DNA of 64,000 bases, taken from Hyalella azteca (Eukaryota; Arthropoda; Malacostraca; Amphipoda; Hyalellidae). How positions within the stretch are numbered: position 1 is the first letter of the stretch; each line of letters begins with the position of its first letter. Position numbers and translations under genes: made by a program. The notes below the pieces were generated by a model that saw only the letters and a program-made list of their open reading frames with translations, ran no database searches and was not told where the DNA came from. Below, in pieces: positions 23,093 through 33,500 of this stretch. The DNA lies in the NCBI RefSeq assembly GCF_000764305.2, contig NW_025947610.1:1-64000 (forward strand), in the 5' to 3' direction.

Positions 23093-23864
23093 AGCGTGGT
23101 CCCCGCCCCTAGCGTGGTCTCCCTCCCCTAGCGTGGTCTCCCTCCCCTAGCGTGGTCTTCCTCCCCTAGCGTGGTCTCCCTCCCCTAGCGTGGTCTCCCT
23201 CCCCTAGCGTGGTCTCCCTCCCCTAGCGTGGTCTTCCTCCCCTAGCGTGGTCTCCCTCCCCTAGCGTGGTCTCCCTCCCCTAGCGTGGTCTCNCTCCTCC
23301 CATAGCGTGGTCTCCCTCCTCCCATAGCGTGGTCTCCCTCCTCCCATAGCGTGGTCTCCCTCCTCCCATAGCGTGGTCTCCCTCCTCCCATAGCGTGGTC
23401 TCCCTCCTCCCATAGCGTGGTCTCCCTCCTCCCATAGCGTGGTCTCCCTCCTCCCATAGCGTGGTCTCCCTCCTCCCATAGCGTGGTCTCCCTCCTCCCA
23501 TAGCGTGGTCTCCCTCCTCCCATAGCGTGGTCTCCCTCCTCCCATAGCGTGGTCTCCCTCCTCCCATAGCGTGGTCTCCCTCCTCCCATAGCGTGGTCTC
23601 CCTCCTCCCATAGCGTGGTCTCCCTCCTCCCATAGCGTGGTCTCCCTCCTCCCATAGCGTGGTCTCCCTCCTCCCATAGCGTGGTCTCCCTCCTCCCATA
23701 GCGTGGTCTCCCTCCTCCCATAGCGTGGTCTCCCTCCTCCCATAGCGTGGTCTCCCTCCTCCCATAGCGTGGTCTCCCTCCTCCCATAGCGTGGTCTCCC
23801 TCCTCCCATAGCGTGGTCTCCCTCCTCCCATAGCGTGGTCTCCCTCCCCTAGCGTGGTCTCCCC
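23093..23864. repeat. Minisatellite switching from 19-bp to 22-bp units
   Basis: From 23093 to about 23294 the unit is 19 bp (TAGCGTGGTCTCCCTCCCC). From there to about 23842 it is a 22-bp version with CTCCTCCCA replacing CTCCCC, in about 25 nearly identical copies. A final 19-bp copy ends the array. One N lies at 23293, exactly at the switch. The minus strand is open in all three frames because the unit has no stops; the resulting WEEGDHAMGGGRPRYGRRE repeat peptide is an artefact. Confidence 0.95.
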
Positions 23865-24335
23865 TCAATATGTTTGATAGGTATTTGCTACAATCTGGTA
23901 TATGTGTTGAGATGCAGTCTGGTATACTCAGCAAAGAAATAATTGGCAACGCTGCAGTCACGTCCCGGTCAAAATATCTTGTGCCATGATCGTGGCTAGA
24001 GCGTGCCTGGCATAGCAGGTGCCTTGCACGGCTGGTGTGAATTTTACTATACAAATGCATTATAGAATGTTGGACTAGACCGTGACTGGCACATGCCCAG
24101 CAGTATAGTGTGAACCAAGAATAAGTGTTGGGCAGGTCCAAGATTGGGTTCGTGTATGTGAAATGGGAGTGGGAAAAAAGGCTTAGCTATTCCGTAAGTT
24201 AACGGTCAGATTTCTATCGAGGTCTGCGACTAAAAGGCAGTTACATGCGGCGGTGCCACTCACTACCTGTGACATAGCTCATTCCTTAATTCCAGCTTCA
24301 TTACTGGATCAATAGCATGTGGTTTTCGATCCAGT
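23865..24335. other. Non-coding spacer with a transposon-end-like motif
   Basis: Contains TCTGGTATACTCAGC...TTGGCAACGCTGCAG at about 23918-23957. This resembles the right end at 21990-22018 and may be another terminus of the same decayed family. No gene is seen. Confidence 0.35.
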
Positions 24336-24632
24336 GATAGAATAGAATAGAAGTGTCGGCGCTGAAGAAATAGGCCCATGGCCTGTTGCCGATTCTTGAA
24401 CTTTTCGTGACTTGATTCACAAGGGAACCGCTCATGTGGGACACTGTCAAATGCCTTGGCAAAATCGAGGTACACTGCATCTACTGGCTCCCTTTCGTCC
24501 AGCAGGCGGGTCCATTCGTTCAGAGTCGACAAGAGGTTAGTGGTGCAGGATCTCCCGGCAATAAAGCCATGTTGACTGTCTGATAGGAGATTATTAGCAG
24601 TCAGCTGATCTATCAATCGATCCCTCACAACA
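24336..24632 (-). mobile_element. CR1-like LINE, palm fragment joined to 3' UTR
   Basis: The minus strand from about 24628 encodes reverse-transcriptase palm residues: SDSQHGFIAGRSCTTNLLS and VYLDFAKAFDSVPHER. The LDFAKAFDSV block contains the first catalytic Asp. Immediately after VPHER the sequence becomes 3' UTR: TTCCCTTGTGAA...CACGAAAAGTTCAAGAATCGG, the hairpin AGGCC-ATG-GGCCT (24372-24384), then TTCAGCGCCGACACTTC and a TATTC-repeat tail. The UTR part matches that of the copy at 2.9-3.5 kb. The rest of the reverse transcriptase, including the catalytic YxDD, is deleted, and the 5' end is truncated. Confidence 0.85.
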
Positions 24633-25364
24633 GATAATTTATGAATTGAATATTTATGACTTCAAACTTCTGCTTATAATTATTGGGATTATTTTTCAAA
24701 TCTCAACACAGGATGGGCGTTTTTGCCGAAAACAACTTATTAAAATTGTTTGAATGAATAGGCGGTTGTTTTGCGTCCTAACGAAAAATCTTCTATGTTA
24801 ATTCATCAAGTAAGGCTGGCTCGCTATTAAAGATGTCGTGTAAATACATTATAGGGCAGATTTAAACTCGCTGGATAAGCGCAATCAGTTTATTCGTCCA
24901 GCAGGCACTATTACATACGCAATGTTTTACATCAACTTATACGAGCGAATTCATAGTTTCAAACAAACCGTCACAAATCGCTATGCAAATAGAGTTGCTT
25001 TTTATTCACATTTTTATTCGTTATTGCATGAATAGAGCTAAAAGTCGCAATGTGACGATGTTGCTGAACCCGACGCGTTTACATACAAGGCTGCTCGGAT
25101 TTCTTACCATTACGTAAAGTTTCTGCTAATATAAACTATATCAAATAATTTCTCCTTCATATATGAGAAAGAAGACTCAACATAAACGTAATATTAGTAT
25201 GAATAAAGATAATGATTGCTTTCTTATCAAAAAACGAGTCTATATATTCATCTCTCTCTACATGATCGTAAAATAGTTTTGATTAGCAAGTATGCGCATG
25301 CTAGGAGAAGAAAAATATATCATTAATTAAAAATACATTCAGTTCAGGTGAATAACTCGTACAT

Positions 25365-25519
25365 TTAAACTCTTGTTCCAGATAATAAACCTAAAGCAGC
25401 TGAAGGTTGACCTTGAACCACAAACGTGACACGCATTATCCCCTGAAAGACCAGCGTCCTCTCCAGCAGCAGGGGCGTGAGCGAAACGCCCCTACGCCTC
25501 TGTAGGGCGAGGGTCCTGC
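25365..25519 (-). CDS. Exon-like block, unidentified, ends in a stop
   Basis: A GC-rich island in AT-rich DNA is open on the minus strand from a possible acceptor (GTGTACCCAG) at 25519 to TAA at 25365-25367, 51 codons including the stop. The peptide includes TLALQRRRGVSLTPLLLERT, IMRVTFVVQGQPSAALG and LLSGTRV at the end. I do not recognise the family. It lies about 2.1 kb beyond the AGL stop on the same strand, so it could be the last exon of another gene or an alternative 3' exon. It does not join AGL exon 17 in an open phase. It may also be chance. Confidence 0.3.
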
Positions 25520-27581
25520 CTGGGTACACGTGTCTACAAAATTAAGGGGTTACAAGGCCAAGAAAAATAGAGAAAGCTAAGTTTTACACGATTGCAGCTT
25601 GTTTAGATATTGATGAAAAAGTGGGCCTATTAAATTCAAACGCAAGATATAGAATTATGATATAGGTACAGATAACAAATGAAAAAATAGTGTAATATTG
25701 CAACCAATTTAATACGTAGCATCGCTGTCTGGTAAATAAAATCTGTATATTAACTATAATAACTGGTCATTGGGGAGCTTAGGAATAAAAGATACGGCGT
25801 TTGACTCGATGAAGACGGTGGTGGAGGTGGAGCTAAGGAAACTGCCCACTGAGAAAAATCTATGAGAGAGCCAACTCTAGAGCGTAGATATGAAGCATTG
25901 TTTCATATATAATAGCCTTATCATCCCTTATAAAATGTGAAAAGACCAACCAAGCTCCGTAGGACAGACCTCTCCAGAGGTCGACTTGGTCAGCCAAAAA
26001 GTGTCTAAACAGTGTCACTATTTGGAGGATATTACCCATTATGTTCTCTGTTAAGAGTACAAATCCTCCGTGTCCATTAACGTGACCAAGTGGCTGGTCG
26101 TGACAACAGTTGCTTTTAAAATGAGTCAGTCAGAAGAACGTGCACGGATATTCAGTATATATGAAGATTGCATTGGAGTAGGTTGAAGAGAAGTCTTAAT
26201 GGAGTACATAAGCGAAAATATACAAGCTGTCGCTTTGTTTAAACCAAATGTACGCACGAGGCGGTGAACTCACAACTGAGACCAGTTTCACATCGTGTAC
26301 ATAAAGAACACTATGTTGCGGTCGGTGCTTAGAAATGTGCAATGCAGTAATGTTTTATGCATCTAGTTGAATGCAGGTATTGTTCAAGCGAATGTATTCA
26401 AAACGCATAATAATGTAAATGAAATATCGTTATATCTATATATTCCTTTGATATTTATAACAATACGTTCGATTAACGTGGGAACTTTATTTTCGTAACG
26501 CAACGAAGCATTCAGAGTAAAGGAGCAAGCTAGCCTTGGGTAATCGGCACGAGTAATCAACAATGGTTACCTGACCCATTAATTCTAAGCGCATGGCTGA
26601 AATAAAATGATCTTTTTAACAGCAACTTGTAAGATATTTCACAATTTAATTATTTACATCTAATTACGGTATTTTAGTTAACAAAGGTCAAGCTCTACCT
26701 AACATGTCACAAAAAGTCTTTTCCTTAGGACCAACGAAGATCAAGAGAAGCCAACATAGCAGTCCGAGGAACGACTAATTAATGTGGGGAGTAGCAAAGT
26801 TATTTGTAAAGCACTCATGAGTATAAATAGGATGCTAGTATAACCGAGTATTGTTGATATCTGAAGGCAAAGGTATATCATGAATTAGTTGTTGACCAAT
26901 GGCAGCTTCAGTGCGTGATTGTGTCGCGAAACATACGCTCCCTTCTCATGCTCAATTTTGATTAAGAGCAATATAATGAGCAAAGCAAGTATTAATGTCG
27001 GTAGACTCGGTAATAACCTACTAGGGATCACGAGGTATGTCACCAGAGTTACAAATTCCGGAAATTATAATGAAAAACATTCGATAGGGAAGCTGTCAGA
27101 ACTAAACGTATTTTGATAACGCTTGATATTGCATCGCTGGATGAGTCAATATCTGGGCAATTGCTACACAAAACTGCGTGAAGTATAGCCATCACCTGTG
27201 CAACTGCAGCTAACTATTTGTTTTTCACGTCTCGTCAATTATATCAACGTTTGGATGAATAAATTACGCGAACAAAAAAACTACACAAATATTTTCTTTT
27301 GACTAGAGAAAAGATTCCATGAACACGATTAAGTAACTCACGAACTCAAAACTCAGCTAATTCATTAGAACGAACAAAATCAAAACAGCTACCGAATTAA
27401 CGAATATAATTACTGTATCTATAGACACGCTATTCCTGCCGCGCACGGCAGATGATGCAACACCCACTAGCAGTTAAAAACAAAAGCACAGATAACTATT
27501 TCAGCGCTCTTCTTTCTCGTGTCATGGAGATGGCAGGAATCAAACTACTGAGGTGAGAGTAGCTGTGGCGAGATGGTTCAC
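25520..27581. other. Stretch downstream of AGL, no coding exon recognised
   Basis: On the minus strand this follows the AGL stop codon and should contain its 3' UTR. No single polyadenylation signal stands out among many AT-rich words. No repeats or RNA genes are identified. Confidence 0.35.
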
Positions 27582-30500
27582 TCAACACTGCAGGCGCTCA
27601 AGTTCCCACAACACCTGAAACACCAAAATGAGAATCAATTGAATTCTGAATAAACACAGCAATCGAGTTTCCTGAGAGCATACACTCTTGATATGATAGA
27701 TAGCCTTGGTATTAAGTAGCATACACATAAGGTGAGCCTAATTATTTACCATGTCACTCATTCGGTAATATGTGGGCATAAAAATTCTCTAAATTTATAC
27801 TTCCTGTAAACGGTTTCCATTCTACCTCATAATATACCTCGATATGATGAAATTAACATATTTAGGTCACCGATCACTATAATTAATAGCTCAAGTTGCA
27901 TCAACTAGGTAATATTATATTAGAATCACGTTCATTTTTCCATGCGAGGTCACTCCTTAACACACTAATTCTCCACGAGGCGGGACAAACCTCTAGCACG
28001 CAGCCGGTGCTCCAGCTCTGCGCAGGGTTTGAGTCCGGGCAAAGAGCGCCGGCAGCGTTGGTGAGTTCAGGCAAGGAGCGCCACTCGTTGGTGACGAGAT
28101 GAGTGAAGTGCTGAGACAGGCTAGACTTGATACGGGACACCGTCTGGCACAGGTGCTCTGGGTCACCGAGACGCTGGGACAAGGCGAGCTGGGCACGCAG
28201 CAAGAAGCCCACAGGCCACAACCATTCCTGCCGGGTAATAGTTTAATATACAACCATTCCTGCCGGGTAAAAGAGTTTAATGTACAACCATTCTTGAAAG
28301 GTACAAGAGTTCAATTTACAACCTTTCCTGCCGCGTAATAGAGTTTAATTTACAACCATTCCTGCCGCGTAATAGAGTTTAATGTACAACCATTCTTGAA
28401 AGGTACAAGAGTTCAATTTACAACCGTAAATTGCGTAAGCATAAGCGTACTAGATTTTGATACGCAACCATTCGTGCCGGGTAACATCTCAATAAACTTT
28501 CCCACAATTTATAAAATGAATCATAATGAATTCACAAAGGATTGCGTTTGCTCGGCAAGTCAAGTTAAACTGTTCCAGATCTTTGTCTCTTTAATTGCCA
28601 CAGCACATTTTTCAACCGAATTCGAATTCGAGTGCCGTTTCCAACTATGCTGGTGCTAATAATGACATTACTACTAATCTAGTCACAAACCGCAGCTAAA
28701 ATTATCATGATAATCTTCATAAAATAACGCGGCGCATGGAAGAATAAACTTTTTCAAAATATTATTTATTACTTTTTTCTTGCATGAAATTTATTAAAAT
28801 TTTTGTCGATAGATAACTTCTCAAGTACAACTTTGGTGATTTTCGAATAATGTCGGTGAAAGTTTATAAATAAATCCTTTCATAATCTCAAGAGCAAATG
28901 TCAGTCTCACCGGCCCCTGATGGTAGTTGAAACCACGAGCGACGCTGGCATCGTTGGAGTCGTTGCCGTTGTCGTAGTTGGCGCGGTAGGCCCAGTCGGA
29001 CGGGTCCAGGGTCTTGATGCCCAGGGGACCCAGCAGCAGCTCCTCAGCCAGCGCTAATGCTTCTAATCCTTCTTTCGGGTCCACAAGCTCGGGAGCCTAG
29101 CGAGGAAGAACAAAGTTGTAAACCGCCTCAAATTTTACTAGAAGAGCTCGTTTCGTCCTCAAATTTTATTCACGATGCACGTTTTAAAATTCAGATGTAC
29201 ACCGAGTTTCAGTGAACTACTTCATGAGGCAGTAAATGTGTGGAGCAAATACAGCTCTCTCAGATTTAATAATTCGTACTGAACGTAGTCTCATCGATTA
29301 TTGCACATGATAGGTCATTCTTGCAATAAATAAACTTTCTGCTCGCTAAAACTTACTACTGAACCGAGGCGTTAAGCCCATGCCACGTATGAATGACTAA
29401 AATTATATTTCACCCCGGAAATAAAAGTACACAAGTTGCATTGATATCGTGATGCTAACTGAATATAAAAAAGCAAATGCAATAAAATAAGATGCAAGTC
29501 ACGCAAGAACAATAATATTAACTGACCACAGCGAGAGCGATAGGGAAGTTGCAGCGCAGCTGGTAATCTGGCCAGGAGTCGGTGGCACCCACGCTATCCT
29601 TGTAAATACCTCGTCTGGAAATCATACATAAACTATAATTATCATAGAATCATACGATGTAAAAGAAAAAATTTGTAAGACAGTTGATTGCGTATATACT
29701 TAAATCTTTGGAAAGCATTTTCCACGGCGACTTCAAATGTGACTATGAGATTAAAAATGCGATTAAATACTGTTCATGACTTGCCTGTTAATGAGGTCCG
29801 GCCGCTTGTCTACAGAAGTAGGCGATTTAGGCACATGGAAGTGGCGGGTGAAGTTAGCTGACAGCTGCTGCGCCCAGAAACTGTATGTCCAGTTAATCTC
29901 ATTACCTGTAATTACAATTTCCAAATATGATTTCTAGTTCAAGTATTTGAGTTGCAACATAATTCATCCAAGATGAAACACCTTCCCTCGTATGATGAAT
30001 GTTACACCCTAGTTTCATGAAGGGAGTTAGTAGAGCCCAGGCGAATTCCATTAGAGCTGGGCTCCAGCAAAATCTCGAGTCATGACGCTTACAGAGAAAA
30101 AGGCCAAACAATAGTTATCTAAATAGGATAACTCAATAAAGTTATTCAACTATATCCAATATTCATGAAATAGGTGGAAAGAGTTCCATTTCTACGATTC
30201 GTGTTTGTAAAGTGATTTACCCTTGTCATCAATCCTGGTAACGCCCTGGTAGGCGAAGTGCTTGGCGCGGTACAAGGCAGCCAAGAATGACACGGCGGCT
30301 TTACAGAGCCCGACGATCTCGACTGCACTGCCATCGCGCGGCGTCGCAGGACGGCCCTTGTTGCCAGCCTTCTCGCTGCTGCCCATCTTGTCCATCCAAG
30401 TGCCGCAGTTGTGACGGTTTCCTCCGAACGGGAACCCTGCACAGTTATTAGTATTGCGTAAGAAACTTGAAGATAAATGAATAAATACACTTCCTAATGA

Positions 30501-33500
30501 CAGTCCTTGCAAGGAAACGAATCGCCGAAGATATATTACCAGCACCTAAGTTGATATGTTGAATGCTTAGTTGCAGTCGATCGGTGGCCTGGAGGATTCA
30601 GAATTATTAACGTGAAAACTAAGTTCGTAACCACGGAACGATTGAAGCCACCAAGCTAAAACCTTCCAATGCAGAACATTTCATCGTTCATTAAGAGTGT
30701 TCACATAAAAATTTGTTATATCAAGAATACCCAGTAGCAGCAAGCCTTTATAGGATTTTAAAATTGCCTGTGAGTATTTCTTGTAATTTTTTGAGGCATT
30801 GATAGGTAGTATTTATTAGAGTCTTGGGGAACACACCGGTTTCAAGATCAACACCGACGGAGTTGTTAAAGCCTTGGTCCGTCATTTGCTCGTCTATGGA
30901 ACGTCCAGCGTTGCGCTCCCTGAACTGCACGCCCTGGAAGTGGCGTGTCATGCACTCTTGGATGACGAACTCCAGTGTTTGATCCTGTAAATGCAACTAA
31001 AATTCACTCACCGTTTTCTCTTTACCAATTAGTGGCAGACGATAACACGCTTTCACAATATTGTTTCTGACTATCAATGAAAAGCTTGAATAGTACTGAT
31101 TTCGACTTAGTCATAAGTCATCAATTGTTTACAGAACCACACACAAAAAAAATAAATAAAATAAGACAGAGAACCTTGAAAATGTCTAACAATCCGTACA
31201 AAACATAATAAAGGAAAAAAATTGCTTGAAATCACGAGTGAGATAGCGATCTGACTGGCGACAGATATTGAATGGTTTGCTTGTAGCCACAGTCACTGAC
31301 CACACGGCCGGGCGAGTGAGCGTCGCTGTCGTCCCGTGGGAAGATCCGCGAGACTTTGTCTTGCAGGATGCGGTGTCCTTCTGGGACCATCTCCACGTAC
31401 CTGCCAACAAGTGATGACCATGAAAGAGCTTCGGATGAAAGTTGATCACAATTAACTGGATCGAACAAACATCCAGTAATCCACGCAAGAAGATGAACTA
31501 CATAAATAAACGTCACGCGGAATTTTTGCTTTCAATGGTTATGCTTATGAAACCATTAATCGACAGCCTATAATAGGGATCGGGCTACTTTTGTCCGCAT
31601 TTCCAATGTTAGGGAGATGCATCAAGACTTTACTCCATTCCAATCTTATCACAATGTAGGTAAAAACTCGACTAATATGTTTCAAGAACAAAGGGACGCT
31701 ATACAACCCAACCAAGAACAAAGTGAAGGAGAAACGGGCTTTCATTGTCATGCGATGCTCAAAACGCAGTCTTTGCCTTTTATAACTTTGATTCACCAGA
31801 AAAATCTTCAACACGCAGCAGTGGCGAACTAATGAAAACAAACAAAAATTCAAGATCAGATGCCGTACAATCGAAAATAATGAGTCAGCAAATCACAGCT
31901 TTTCCGTTTGTTGACACTAACTATCACAGGCACGAAATCGGTCGCTACGTGCACCCAAGCGAGTTTTGATAGCACAGCCCAGGCCTGTTAGTCTGTGCCT
32001 ACCTCTGGATGGCCATGAGCCAAAACCAGGCGGCGTCCCTGCAGTTGTAGCGAGCCTTGGGTCCGCCGTCCAGCAGGTTGGGGATGAGGCCGTGACGCAG
32101 AGTTCCCGCAAATGCCAAGATCACCCAACTGCGTGCAACCATACACGTCAATAACTCAACAAAAAATCAGCAAGCACCTCGCAAGACTAAATAATACTGG
32201 GAAACTTATAATAAATACGGAATAACTCCAAGAATGAGGATGGCAATAAGTAGGTACTGAAAAAAACCTTGGTTGTCCTATAAATATTGGAAGCCACGAA
32301 CCGTGCTTCGTCAAAGCGGCCGGTGATGAGCAGGTTGCCGGGTAGGGCAATGAACGTGTCTCGACCCCAGTTACGCATGTAACCCACGCAGAAGTGAGGC
32401 AGGCCTGCAGGAAACACAGCAGCCATGTCATTCCATCATATATTTATGACTTTATGTCGAGGCGGTATGTGTGTTACATGTGCGAGAACACTAATGTAAC
32501 CTAAACAAATTACAATAGAAAGTTATCGTCATCAGATAAAATAGCGAACCTGCAGCAATGGACGAGGCGCGTTGACCTCCCCATGGTAAGATGGCAGGCT
32601 GAGGAGGTGCCAGAGCAGGTGAGAGAGGAGGCAGCTGTGCTGACTGTATTACAGAACAGAACTGTACGCTGCACAGCCCCAATAAACGAGCGAACACCGA
32701 GCCGCCGCTCACGAATCTACAAACATGAAAATTATAATTTTGAACTTATTTATAACACAGAAGAGCGAAAAAATATAGGTTGATTTAATATTGTTACAAA
32801 CTATAAAGTGGTATTACAAAATATTAAGCTTCGCAGCTAAGCGACACAGGTTAGACGGCATAAATACTGAATACCAGATAACACCCAAAGAAGATTACAG
32901 TTCATGCTTTTTTACGCTAGTCACTTGGAACTCCTAAATCCATCAAGGAAGCACGTCACTAATATTAGCCTCTTAGCAACTACATAGGTATATACTTATT
33001 GCATTACAAAAAAAAAAAAAATCCCTATAGACGCAGGGCGGGAAAATATTAAATTTCCATACAGCAGAAACATGACCAAAGGCAGTGATGTAGGTACATA
33101 CGGTGACATGAGTTGCCACGCCCGGTTGATGAGTGCCAGGTAGAGCTTGTTGATGACGGCATCGAAGTAAGCAGGCACCAGGTAACGTGGCACATGCCGA
33201 ACCTCGGCGAACACCTCCTGCAGAGAGCAATACCATTTAAATATAATACTATTCATTATGTTGTAAGGGTAACAACCCCATATGTGCTCCTTCACTTAGG
33301 AAGTAATAAGTGTTAAGGGATGTTTGACAACAAGTAAGTGATCACTGCAGAAACTGAATTAGATCAAAAAATGAAATAAAAATATATATTCTGGTGGCAA
33401 TATTTGTTGAATTATCTATGATATAAAGAGCTTGTACAATACCCGTAGCCATGCCGCGAGCAGCTGAGTATCAGGCTGCTGCTGCAGCCGGCGCACGGTG

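Noticed and set aside
23242..24141. A 299-codon minus-strand frame with WEEGDHAMGG repeats
   Set aside because: It is the translation of a 19/22-bp minisatellite lacking stops in every frame. There is no unique domain, and it includes an N.
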